NCBI GenBank assembly: GCA_002340325.1
Contig: DDLV01000063.1
Location: forward strand, 1-39,640
DNA: 39,640 nt
Source: Glaciecola sp. UBA2563
GTDB lineage: Bacteria; Pseudomonadota; Gammaproteobacteria; Enterobacterales; Alteromonadaceae
Reading direction: 5' to 3'
In this document: in pieces, positions 9,376 to 16,919 of the stretch
Position numbering within the stretch: position 1 is the first letter of the stretch
How the letters are laid out: each line of letters begins with the position of its first letter
Translations under genes and position numbers: made by a program
The notes under the pieces: generated by a model
Databases searched by the model: none
The model's input: the letters and a program-made list of their open reading frames with translations, nothing else
Told to the model about the DNA's origin: nothing

Positions 9376-11469
9376 ATGAATCGAAAGTTAATTACATTAC
9401 ATCTTGAAGATTTTTTCGATGTATTCAAAAGAAATAGAGAAGCGCTGCTTTGGTTTTGTGGTTCGCTTATGCCGCTTGTTTTATTTTTTTCTGGTGCGCT
9501 AAATACCAAACTACCACTAATCGATAGCGCGGACCTTTCGAAAATGCAAGGTATCGTGCAGGGAAGTGTTTATGCAAATATCGAAACTGACGAAAACGCA
9601 ATTATCAGTATTTGTAATGTATATGACAGTTCATTTTCAAATGTATGTGGTGCGAGTTATCGACTAAGCGATTCAATTAGTAGTGGGATTGACCTATCTC
9701 GCTACCAGAAACTCAACTTTAGCGTCAGCGCAATAAGTCCAAATACAACGCAAAGCGTGCGTTTACAGCTCAAAAACTTCAATCCTAATTATTCCGTAGC
9801 TACCGACCCAATATCTCTAAAACATCTCGGTGTAACGATCGATGCGTCTGCTAAAGAGCAACAATACTCTATTGAACTTGATGATTTCCAAGTTGAGAGT
9901 TGGTGGTTGTTTCGTTATCAAATAGGGATGAAGGATTCGGCCGCGGAATACAACAACGTTCCGGAGTTGGTGATCATTAATAATGGTGTGACAAAACCAG
10001 GAGAATATAGGATTGTGCTGCGCAGCCTATATGCTGTAGGTCAATTGGTTTCTCTTGGCACCATTGTGATGTTGACCATGTCAATCTGGTTGTGTCTGAT
10101 GATATTCGGTTTGTTGAGATACGATAGGGCAATAAAGAACAAACTTCATACGGATATGTTAACACGAATACAAAATCGCAGTGGTCTCGTCGCTTTCCTG
10201 CGTGCGCATGCCAAGTGTTACAAACATCAACCCAATCTAGGTTTGGTGTATATTGATTTGGACAACTTTAAATCAATCAACGATAACTACGGACATGAAG
10301 CAGGAGATAAAGTCCTAAAAACCTTTGCCGAGAGAACAAGCAGACTCCTCGAAGACCATTTACCAGATGAAACGCGATACTGTTTTGTGCGCATGTCTGG
10401 CGATGAATTTGCGTTGCTTGTCGCGACAGGACAACAATCAATAATTGACAAAATTGCAGCAAAGCTCCATCAATCATTCGACGAGCCGCTCTCTTTATCT
10501 GGACACGAAATAAACTTGAGTTTTAGCGTTGGCGTCGCATTTGAAGAAGTGTTTGATCACCGCGCAACTGAACTATTCGCTCACGCAGATGCTGCCATGT
10601 ATGTTGCAAAAGCATCTGGCAAATCAACAATTAGTTCTTACGATAGCGATCTTCATCACAGCCAACAACATCTAGATTCTGAGTTACAGAAATTTTCAAA
10701 GGCCTTTATCCAAGATAAGAGATGTTGGCAATTTGTCCCATTGGTCCATCTTGGCAAAAAAACACTGGATACCGTCGAGGTGCATTTGTCTGCGGCACAT
10801 GGCAATGCTTCCGCGTTGCTCATTGAGTCGATACCAACAAGAATTCATCAAAAGCAAGCGGCTGAAAAACTGACCATACTAATTTTTAGTGAATTCGAAA
10901 AGTTCTATCAACAGCATGCATCTTGGTTTTTCGAACATAAAATAAATGCGGTTTTCTCATATCCAGATATGTTGCCTTATGATGGCGTATTTTCCCCATT
11001 AACCGCCGAACAACTGTGCAAAAGCAATATTCATAATCCCTTTTTAATGATCGGATGTAATGCCTCTCAAGGCGAGGTTTGCTGGCAACATCTTATTGAT
11101 GCGCAGCATGAATCTGATACCTCTCACGTACAGTTGGCGCTTACTAACTTTATGTGTAAATACGCGGACTTGGGCCTTTTTGATAGGTTTGCAGTAAATA
11201 TGGTTCAGTATTACGACGATTACATTAATCAACACTTGGAAAAAGGCGCTTTCGATGAGCGTTTTGTGAACTTCAATAAATATCTAAAATCGTTTAACGT
11301 TTCTATCGCATGTGACGGATATGCCAGTGATTTAAATACCATGCGCGCACTAGAGGAGGTTGGCGTCGACTACGTCAAAGGTTTTCTGCTAGAGCCATCG
11401 AGCAGTATGTCTGAAATCAAACGACTACACAAAATTAGTATTCGTAATACACTCACTAAAGCCGATTGA
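9376..11469 (+). CDS. Membrane GGDEF protein with degenerate EAL domain
   Basis: This is a cyclic-di-GMP signalling protein of 697 residues. A first membrane helix (about 23-45) is followed by a beta-rich periplasmic domain (about 46-215, which looks like a jelly-roll ligand-binding fold, an inference) and a second helix (about 218-245). The GGDEF domain (about 255-425) carries IDLDNFKSINDNYGHEAGDKVL and an active-site loop reading SGDEF at 341-345, compatible with diguanylate cyclase activity. The RxxD inhibitory site just upstream is not present. The C-terminal part resembles an EAL domain only at its end (VDYVKGFLLEP); the catalytic ExL and DDFG-type motifs are missing, so phosphodiesterase activity is unlikely. 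AAAGG lies about 5 bases before the ATG. Confidence 0.9.
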   Translation: MNRKLITLHLEDFFDVFKRNREALLWFCGSLMPLVLFFSGALNTKLPLIDSADLSKMQGIVQGSVYANIETDENAIISICNVYDSSFSNVCGASYRLSDSISSGIDLSRYQKLNFSVSAISPNTTQSVRLQLKNFNPNYSVATDPISLKHLGVTIDASAKEQQYSIELDDFQVESWWLFRYQIGMKDSAAEYNNVPELVIINNGVTKPGEYRIVLRSLYAVGQLVSLGTIVMLTMSIWLCLMIFGLLRYDRAIKNKLHTDMLTRIQNRSGLVAFLRAHAKCYKHQPNLGLVYIDLDNFKSINDNYGHEAGDKVLKTFAERTSRLLEDHLPDETRYCFVRMSGDEFALLVATGQQSIIDKIAAKLHQSFDEPLSLSGHEINLSFSVGVAFEEVFDHRATELFAHADAAMYVAKASGKSTISSYDSDLHHSQQHLDSELQKFSKAFIQDKRCWQFVPLVHLGKKTLDTVEVHLSAAHGNASALLIESIPTRIHQKQAAEKLTILIFSEFEKFYQQHASWFFEHKINAVFSYPDMLPYDGVFSPLTAEQLCKSNIHNPFLMIGCNASQGEVCWQHLIDAQHESDTSHVQLALTNFMCKYADLGLFDRFAVNMVQYYDDYINQHLEKGAFDERFVNFNKYLKSFNVSIACDGYASDLNTMRALEEVGVDYVKGFLLEPSSSMSEIKRLHKISIRNTLTKAD

Positions 11470-11563
11470 GTCTGAACACCTCCCGATTTTTTGTTACCAT
11501 TCTGATTATGTAGGCAAGGATAAAAACGATTTAGCAGTTTTTAGATTTTTTAAGTGTGGCTAT

Positions 11564-12070
11564 ATGAAATTAGAAAAGATCAATAAAGCGCGTTATCGAA
11601 AACATTTAAACATTGTTATTGTAATAAGCATTATTGCGCTTACAGCCGGTAGCTTATTAATCGCTCAACTTTTAATTGCACTTTTCCCTGACGCGGACGG
11701 AAGCCATTTTCATTGGAATTTACTCGGTGTCATTCTCACATCTCTGGCGATTGGTATGGTGATAAATCACATAAAAACGAATGAATTTATGACAGAAGTC
11801 ACTTATGTCTGGAAGCTGAAACAAGTGCTAAATAAAATTGCAAGGAAGATGAAGACGTTGGAAGAAGAAAGTGCAAAAGGCGACGTCGCTGCGATGCAAA
11901 TCATTCATTATAGCTTTGCAGGTTCCAGACTTTTGTGGGAACTAGACGATAACACAATCGTTATGGAAGAATTAGCAATCAAACAAGCTAATCTTGAGAG
12001 TATTTCCAATCAATATAATGTGCGACTAGATGTCGAGCTGTTTGATGAGACAGCTCTTTCAAACTATTGA
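11564..12070 (+). CDS. DUF3087 family membrane protein
   Basis: The 168-residue product has two predicted membrane helices (about residues 18-40 and 50-68) followed by a long helical cytoplasmic tail. The opening MKLEKINKARYRKHLN and the segment EFMTEVTYVWKLKQVLNKI match what I know of DUF3087, a family of unknown function common in marine gammaproteobacteria. It follows the GGDEF gene by about 95 bases on the same strand; an operon is possible but no coupling is visible, and the ribosome-binding site is weak. No biochemical role can be given. Confidence 0.75.
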   Translation: MKLEKINKARYRKHLNIVIVISIIALTAGSLLIAQLLIALFPDADGSHFHWNLLGVILTSLAIGMVINHIKTNEFMTEVTYVWKLKQVLNKIARKMKTLEEESAKGDVAAMQIIHYSFAGSRLLWELDDNTIVMEELAIKQANLESISNQYNVRLDVELFDETALSNY

Positions 12071-12098
12071 GGGCAAGCAGTTAGTGAATGCCTACTGG

Positions 12099-12428
12099 TT
12101 ATACGCTATTTGCCTGTTTGATTAGCCATAAACTATAGCTTTCACAGGCATTGCCTACTAACTTAGCATATTCATTGCACTGGTCCGCCATTTGCTGCTG
12201 TAGCGCACTTGATACTGCTGCTGTCTGTTGGTTGCCAGGCGTAAGTGCAGTCGCGAAGAAACTCTGTTGGAGTTTAACCCAATCATTAATCCAATTTTTC
12301 TGCATGGCGCGGGTGCGGCTTGCATATGCATTATTCAGTTCATTCAATTCTGCCATTGATTCGTTGGACATCAAGCGTTTGAACATTTCTGAGCCACTGT
12401 GATTAAAGTTTAGATCTATGACGTACAC
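12099..12428 (-). CDS. Small helical protein, possibly phasin-like
   Basis: This 109-residue protein starts at GTG 12428 with AGGA about 9 bases upstream. It is almost wholly predicted alpha-helix, with amphipathic segments (NAYASRTRAMQKNWINDWVKLQQSF, AVSSALQQQMADQCNEYAKLVGNACESYS) and no signal peptide or membrane helix. The pattern of helix, linker and helix with Gln/Ala-rich faces resembles short phasins that coat polyhydroxyalkanoate granules, but no pha gene is nearby, so this is a guess from composition. It converges with the DUF3087 gene; the two stops are about 29 bases apart. A TTTACA-N6-TGTAAA dyad lies in its upstream region. Confidence 0.6.
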   Translation of the reverse strand: MYVIDLNFNHSGSEMFKRLMSNESMAELNELNNAYASRTRAMQKNWINDWVKLQQSFFATALTPGNQQTAAVSSALQQQMADQCNEYAKLVGNACESYSLWLIKQANSV

Positions 12429-12463
12429 AAAGAGTTTTCCTATCAGTTGATGATGTTTTGATG

Positions 12464-12481
12464 TTTACATAGTAGTGTAAA
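12464..12481. promoter_or_regulatory. Palindromic operator candidate TTTACA-N6-TGTAAA
   Basis: TTTACA at 12464-12469 and TGTAAA at 12476-12481 form a perfect 6+6 dyad around six bases. It lies 36 bases upstream of the GTG start of the small helical protein, where a repressor or activator site would be expected. No regulator can be assigned. Confidence 0.35.
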
Positions 12482-12541
12482 ACTGCCGTATTTGGAGCCA
12501 GCGTACAAATAAATTTACAATTCTACTATTGAGCACTTTAT

Positions 12542-12718
12542 ATGAATCAGCTCGAAAAATAAACAAAAGCCGGACAGACTCAAGATACCAATATGGTTTT
12601 TCTTGTTTCTCAGAGTGGTGCATTAGTTGCAGCTGATATTAACAAAAAGATTCAGGCAACAGATTTTAATGCGTTTTTGTTGGAAATCAGACAAAAGAGC
12701 TCCTTAGCCTGTTATTAG
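12542..12718 (+). pseudogene. Short frame interrupted by an in-frame TAA (possible remnant)
   Basis: An ATG at 12542 opens a frame that reads MNQLEK, meets TAA at 12560-12562, then stays open in the same frame to TAG at 12716-12718. The downstream part contains ATG at 12593 and reads NMVFLVSQSGALVAAD followed by a charged helix. The composition is protein-like, but neither part has a good ribosome-binding site and I recognise no family. It may be a decayed gene fragment or a chance open stretch. It occupies most of the 318-base gap between 12428 and 12747; apart from this and the dyad at 12464 I see nothing else there. Confidence 0.3.
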
Positions 12719-12746
12719 TCCAACATAACTGAAGAATATTCCGTTC

Positions 12747-14348
12747 ATGAGTAAACAGGTTCTAGACTACCATCAAAAAACTAAACATAGTTTTAAGGGC
12801 TATGCACCTTCCCCTGGATTTTTGGACTGGGATGATCAACCCAATCCATTTCGAACATTTGAAGGGTCTACCAAAATACCTCTTACGTTAGTGTCCTGTG
12901 ATGCGCCTCCACCGAAGACGTTAGCGTCGTTGGATGGAATTGCTTATTTGTTTCAGTTTAGCCTTGCTTTAAATGGCTGGAAATCACTGGGTCCTGATAG
13001 ATGGTCAATGCGAGTGAATCCAAGCAGCGGAAACTTGCATCCGACGGAAGCCTACATCATTGTCTGGAAATCGATACCGGGGTTAATGGCGGGTATCTAC
13101 CACTATAATGCTTATTTTCATCAGCTCGAACTCAGGTGTGCGTTTCATCGAGATAAGGTTGCGCAACTTAACATCTCCTCAGAGCTTGATGGGATTGCGA
13201 TTGCGTTTAGCACAATAGGCTGGAGAGAAGAATGGAAATACGGGCCACGAGCTTTTCGTTATTGTCAACTGGATGTAGGTCACGCGGTTGGCGCTGTCGC
13301 TTATAGCGCGTCATTACTCAATGCGACTGTTATGGCAGAGACTAAGATATCGGATGCTGATTTGGCCGAGTTTCTTGGCTTAAACCGAGCGCAGGATTTC
13401 GACCAGGTTGAAATGGAAGACCCCGATCTGTTTTTGATTCTGTCATCGGGATTGTTCGGTCAAGAGAACTTATCAGGTGTGTTTAACGAGTTAGCACAGC
13501 TAAAGGGGAAGTGGTATGGCAAGGCATCGCAAATTAGCCAAGAACGCATTTACTGGCCAGACGTCAAAGCGCTAAAACCCGTTGTTGAGCGCCCCGCTAA
13601 TCTTTCAAATAAAGAAAACTCGGATGTTATCTTGATAAAACCTGTTATTCCGCAGGTGGAAGCACAAACACTCATTAAGCGACGAAGCGCGCAACGCATG
13701 GACAAGGCATCGTCTTGTATGCCAAAACCAACTTGGCTATCCATTGTCAATGCTATTGGACGACAAGATGCAATATCAGCGACCTTGGGCCAAGAGCGTC
13801 ATATTTCACTGGTTTTACTTGTACATCCTACTGTCGAAGCCTCTGCTGGTTTGTACTTTCTTTCAAGAAATTCGCACCATCGAGCCTGGTTTCAAAAAAA
13901 CAGCCAACACGCATTTGATTGGACACGCCAAGCAGAACAAGAAGACCTATATCTATTACAAAGACGAGATGATACCAGCAAGCTGGCGTCAAAACTTAGC
14001 TGTTATCAAGGTATTGCAGGGCATGGCAGTTTTTGTGTATTCATGTTGGGTGATATGTCTCAACTCACTTCAAATGGCGCCTGGATGTATCGTAATTTGC
14101 ATATAGAGGCCGGTCTATTAGGGCATAAATTGTATATTGAAGCGGAAACGCAAGGTTATAACGGCACGGGTATCGGCTGTTTTTTTGATGACGAAGTTCA
14201 AGCGTTACTGGGATTGCCCAAGGAAAATTCGCAGCTGCAAGTGCTGTATCATTTCACTGTGGGGCGCGCAAAAACCGATGCTCGGTTGGAAACATCGTCA
14301 GCCTATCATCATTTAACGGATCAGCGCGATCTGGAATTAAGTTATTAA
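12747..14348 (+). CDS. Tandem-domain SagB/ThcOx-type nitroreductase
   Basis: This 533-residue cytoplasmic flavoenzyme has two nitroreductase-fold halves (about residues 55-270 and 305-530). The first half carries the SagB-type FMN-binding signature RVNPSSGNLHPTEAY near residue 90 and GHAVGAVAYSASLL near residue 180. The second half has the equivalent region around IKRRSAQRMD and a C-terminal LLGHKLYIEAETQGYNGTGIGCFFDDEV segment typical of the fold. SagB relatives oxidise azoline rings in peptide natural products, but there is no YcaO, SagC or precursor-peptide gene nearby. It is followed after 13 bases by a NifX-like gene with its own AAGGAAG site, so the two form an operon. Substrate unknown. 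Confidence 0.85.
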   Translation: MSKQVLDYHQKTKHSFKGYAPSPGFLDWDDQPNPFRTFEGSTKIPLTLVSCDAPPPKTLASLDGIAYLFQFSLALNGWKSLGPDRWSMRVNPSSGNLHPTEAYIIVWKSIPGLMAGIYHYNAYFHQLELRCAFHRDKVAQLNISSELDGIAIAFSTIGWREEWKYGPRAFRYCQLDVGHAVGAVAYSASLLNATVMAETKISDADLAEFLGLNRAQDFDQVEMEDPDLFLILSSGLFGQENLSGVFNELAQLKGKWYGKASQISQERIYWPDVKALKPVVERPANLSNKENSDVILIKPVIPQVEAQTLIKRRSAQRMDKASSCMPKPTWLSIVNAIGRQDAISATLGQERHISLVLLVHPTVEASAGLYFLSRNSHHRAWFQKNSQHAFDWTRQAEQEDLYLLQRRDDTSKLASKLSCYQGIAGHGSFCVFMLGDMSQLTSNGAWMYRNLHIEAGLLGHKLYIEAETQGYNGTGIGCFFDDEVQALLGLPKENSQLQVLYHFTVGRAKTDARLETSSAYHHLTDQRDLELSY

Positions 14349-14361
14349 AGGAAGTAAAACA

Positions 14362-14706
14362 ATGAGAGTAGCAGTTGCTAGCAAGGAAGGTATTGGTATA
14401 AGCGAGCATTTTGGCCATGCTAAGCAGTTTTGGATATATGATGTTGAACACGGGTTTTGCAAATTGGTTGAACATCGACAAGTAGAGCATTATTGCCTCG
14501 GAGGTACGTCTAATAAATCTGCGTTGCATGATATATTGGAAACGATAAAAGACTGTGAAGCGGTGTTCGTTGCAAGGATCGGCGAAGGGCCTACGCAAAA
14601 GCTCGAAGCCGCCGGAATAGTCGCTGTCGATGAGTTTGCCTATGAGAGTATTAATTCCTCACTGCTAGAATTCGCTCATAACTATACAAAGCTCGATACC
14701 CTGTGA
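14362..14706 (+). CDS. NifX/NifB-type iron-molybdenum cofactor-binding protein
   Basis: This 114-residue soluble protein matches the dinitrogenase iron-molybdenum cofactor biosynthesis domain. Its signature is MRVAVASKEGIGISEHFGHAKQFWIYDVE at the N-terminus and the core RIGEGPTQKLEAAGIVAVD, the usual G-x-G-P/A turn followed by a short helix. Known relatives (NifX, NafY, the NifB C-terminal domain) bind Fe-S or Fe-Mo clusters; the single-domain forms outside nif clusters have unknown roles. AAGGAAG lies about 6 bases before the ATG, directly after the nitroreductase stop. No nitrogenase genes are present in the window, so a nitrogen-fixation role is not supported. Confidence 0.88.
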   Translation: MRVAVASKEGIGISEHFGHAKQFWIYDVEHGFCKLVEHRQVEHYCLGGTSNKSALHDILETIKDCEAVFVARIGEGPTQKLEAAGIVAVDEFAYESINSSLLEFAHNYTKLDTL

Positions 14707-14749
14707 TTGGCGCTGTAAATTAGTGCTGTTTGATTAAGCGCCTAGCGTA

Positions 14750-14842
14750 GGCATGTTTACAGTTAAAAGCGTGCGAGCGCACGGATGCGCGAGCCCGAGC
14801 GACCGGGGAAGGTGTACAGCGCCTTTTAACTGTAAACATGCC
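14750..14842 (+). repeat. Structured inverted-repeat element, copy A
   Basis: The outer stem is 20 bp and perfect: 14750-14769 (starting GGCATGTTTACAG, ending AAAAG) pairs with 14823-14842 (CTTTTAAC...CATGCC). Inside, GCGCA at 14777-14781 pairs with TGCGC at 14786-14790 around the loop CGGA. ACC at 14802-14804 pairs with GGT at 14811-14813 around GGGGAA. The conserved words GAGCG (14797-14801) and ACAGCG (14816-14821) flank the second hairpin. Copies B (30850-30961, minus strand) and C (39535-39637) share this layout and these words but not the stem sequences. It lies between the NifX-like gene and the GST gene. An alternative pairing, GTGCG/CGCAC at 14771-14782, competes with the first inner hairpin in this copy only. 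Confidence 0.85.
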
Positions 14843-14922
14843 GCAGTTAGATAGCATAAACAAACGGCACTGCCTAGAAAACGCGACACTTACGGGTAAC
14901 TGAAATCAATAAGGATATGAAA

Positions 14923-15555
14923 ATGTTGCAGTTTTACATGACGCCTGGGTCTTGTTCTACCGGAATACATATATTGCTGGAAGAGCTTGAGCAAGTGTTT
15001 GCAGTCAATATTGTCGATTTGCAAGCAGGTGATCATCTTAAAGATACGTATAAACAGATGAATCCAAAATGCACTATTCCTATGTTGGTTAGGCCCGATG
15101 GCATTGCCATATGTGATTATCTGGCCATTGCCTGGTGGCTGGCGAATACCTTTCCTAAAGCAGGCTTGCTGCCAGAAAAAGCTGGAGATATTGCAGAATG
15201 TATAGAACTCATCAACTACGTGACGTCAACCATACATGGACAAGGTTTCGCACGCATCTTTACTTATGAGAAGTTTGTAAATGATGGCGAGGACAAAGGT
15301 CTAGTCATTGAAAAAGGTCGAGCCATTGTTGAACAAGGCTTTGACATTATTGAACAGAAACTAAATGGTAATGATGAATACGCACTAGGTCATTTTTCAA
15401 TAGCAGACTCAGCCCTTTTTTATGTGCTTTTCTGGGCAGACAGAACGGATATGATACTTCCTCCAAAATGTCTTCAACTTTATCAGAAGATGCTAACCAG
15501 AGGGCCTGTTCGTCAAGTGCTGCTGGAAGAAGGGTATCGCTTTCATCTTAATTGA
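14923..15555 (+). CDS. Glutathione S-transferase family protein
   Basis: This cytoplasmic GST homologue has an N-terminal thioredoxin-fold domain (MLQFYMTPGSCSTGIHILLEEL, then the cis-Pro region CTIPMLV near residue 50 and the DYLAIAWWLA helix) and a C-terminal all-helical domain (about 85-210). The pattern PGSCS at the position of the catalytic Ser/Cys resembles beta-class bacterial GSTs. I prefer the second ATG, at 14923, because AAGGA at 14912-14916 is then well spaced; an ATG at 14917 would leave almost no spacer. The expected activity is glutathione conjugation or peroxide reduction, but the substrate is unknown. It is separated from the NifX-like gene by inverted-repeat element A, so it is probably a separate unit. 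Confidence 0.88.
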   Translation: MLQFYMTPGSCSTGIHILLEELEQVFAVNIVDLQAGDHLKDTYKQMNPKCTIPMLVRPDGIAICDYLAIAWWLANTFPKAGLLPEKAGDIAECIELINYVTSTIHGQGFARIFTYEKFVNDGEDKGLVIEKGRAIVEQGFDIIEQKLNGNDEYALGHFSIADSALFYVLFWADRTDMILPPKCLQLYQKMLTRGPVRQVLLEEGYRFHLN

Positions 15556-15580
15556 TTAGGTTTGACTCTTTTCGATTATT

Positions 15581-16801
15581 CTATAGCTCCGAACAGATTT
15601 CTAAGGGAGAGAGTTTCATTGCATAGTCTTCGCATATCCTTGACGCCTCTGTGCTTCGGTTCTCTCTTAATAGTGATTCGATGAGAAACGTAGATGCTCT
15701 TCGCTCAAAAGGAACCAGTTCGAGCACTTTTTTTGCCCATATTTGCACATTTTGTTCATCACTCAATGCTACAAAACGAGATGCGATGATGTTTCCAAGC
15801 TCGGGTTGCCAAGGGCCGATATGTTGAGGCTCTTCATCAAACTTCGCCTGCATAGCATCAAAAGCACGGATAAACGTTTGCAAAGATTCAAGATCCTGAC
15901 CATTGAGCGCATAAAGCTCACCGAGGTTAATCAGAGAGCGCCAGGCATTCTGGTCAATGTTAACGGCCCGAGTATATTGTTCAATTGCTCGCGCTATCCG
16001 TCCTTCCGCGGAATACACAAACCCCAAGGACTTCAATGCAAGTATGTCGTTTGGTGACTGTCTAACCGCTTTTTCAGCGATGAGTCTTGCTCGCTCGAGC
16101 ATGAGCACGGCATCTGGCGTTTGTAATTGGCCAGAAGAAAGAGCTGCTGTTAGTGAAACCCCGGACTCATTGATGCTGAACGGTTCCGATGGCCATCGAA
16201 CGACTCGCTGCACCATTGCGTTGGCAACGCCAGCTTGAGCTTGTGCATTTTCTGCATCCACTTCCAAAGCTTTTTCGTAAAGTGCCAGTGCAGCTTCATT
16301 GCTTTGCTCTTCAAAGCGCATATATAGACTGTCTGCTCTGGCAAGCATTTCATCCAGTTCAATATTGGTTTGTTTATCGTGCATTTTTAGCAGCACAGTT
16401 ATGCTTATAGTTGCAATGAAAACAGCAACAATCGACGCAGGTATCAGCAGACGCTTTTTCTTTGGTGAATATGATTTAACACCAACTAAAAAACGGTAGC
16501 CTTTTTTCGGTATCGTCTGGATAAATTTAGGGTTGTTGGCAGAATCTGATAACTCAGCTCGCAAACGCGATACCGTGCGCGCTAGCGTATCGTCACCGAC
16601 AATGACATTTGGCCAAAGCGCAGATATTAGCTGCTCTCTACTCAACACTTCACCATTTGCATCGAGCAGCAATCTCAATAGCTCACTAACTTTTGGCTCT
16701 AATCGCGATGTAGTATTTGAGGAACTGCTGTGCAACGCGTTTTGAGAATAGGTGAATGTCCAGTCTGCAAATATATATGTATCGTTTTGTTTTTTAGTCA
16801 C
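15581..16801 (-). CDS. Membrane winged-helix (CadC/ToxR-like) regulator with TPR domain
   Basis: This 406-residue one-component regulator binds DNA from the membrane. An OmpR/PhoB-type winged helix occupies about residues 10-108 (LEPKVSELLRLLLDANGEVLSREQLISALWPN, then TLARTVSRLRAEL and IQTIPKKGYRF). A single membrane helix follows (about 118-140), and then TPR repeats (about 150-400, for example LALKSLGFVYSAEGRIARAIEQYTRAV and AWRSLINLGELYALNGQDLESLQTF) that may sense a partner in the periplasm. Start is GTG 16801. It is divergent from the S41 peptidase gene, and two GTCAGGT repeats 11 bp apart lie just upstream of it, as expected for an OmpR-type operator. Confidence 0.9.
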   Translation of the reverse strand: MTKKQNDTYIFADWTFTYSQNALHSSSSNTTSRLEPKVSELLRLLLDANGEVLSREQLISALWPNVIVGDDTLARTVSRLRAELSDSANNPKFIQTIPKKGYRFLVGVKSYSPKKKRLLIPASIVAVFIATISITVLLKMHDKQTNIELDEMLARADSLYMRFEEQSNEAALALYEKALEVDAENAQAQAGVANAMVQRVVRWPSEPFSINESGVSLTAALSSGQLQTPDAVLMLERARLIAEKAVRQSPNDILALKSLGFVYSAEGRIARAIEQYTRAVNIDQNAWRSLINLGELYALNGQDLESLQTFIRAFDAMQAKFDEEPQHIGPWQPELGNIIASRFVALSDEQNVQIWAKKVLELVPFERRASTFLIESLLRENRSTEASRICEDYAMKLSPLEICSEL

Positions 16802-16822
16802 TTTCGTCGTTTACTGGAGTCT

Positions 16823-16840
16823 GTCAGGTTTTCGTCAGGT
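16823..16840. promoter_or_regulatory. Direct-repeat operator candidate (GTCAGGT x2, 11-bp period)
   Basis: GTCAGGT occurs at 16823-16829 and again at 16834-16840, in the intergenic region between the winged-helix regulator and the S41 peptidase. OmpR/PhoB-type domains bind head-to-tail repeats spaced by 10-11 bp, so this is a natural site for autoregulation or control of the peptidase. The assignment is inference. Confidence 0.45.
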
Positions 16841-16919
16841 AAATAAGAGGATTCCAACATGGTCTCTATTAGGATCCTGTGAAAAGCTTAATTCATGTTC
16901 ATGATTAAAGAAAATTGAT

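Noticed and set aside
12747..14348. SagB-type enzyme considered as part of a thiazole/oxazole-modified microcin cluster.
   Set aside because: No YcaO cyclodehydratase, no precursor peptide and no exporter gene are found in the flanking sequence.
14709..14742. GGCGCT/AGCGCC dyad with a reverse-oriented TTTACAGCG just before element A, considered as a second partial copy.
   Set aside because: Only the short ACAGCG word matches; there is no GGGA hairpin, no CATGGATG tip and no long arm, so chance is more likely.
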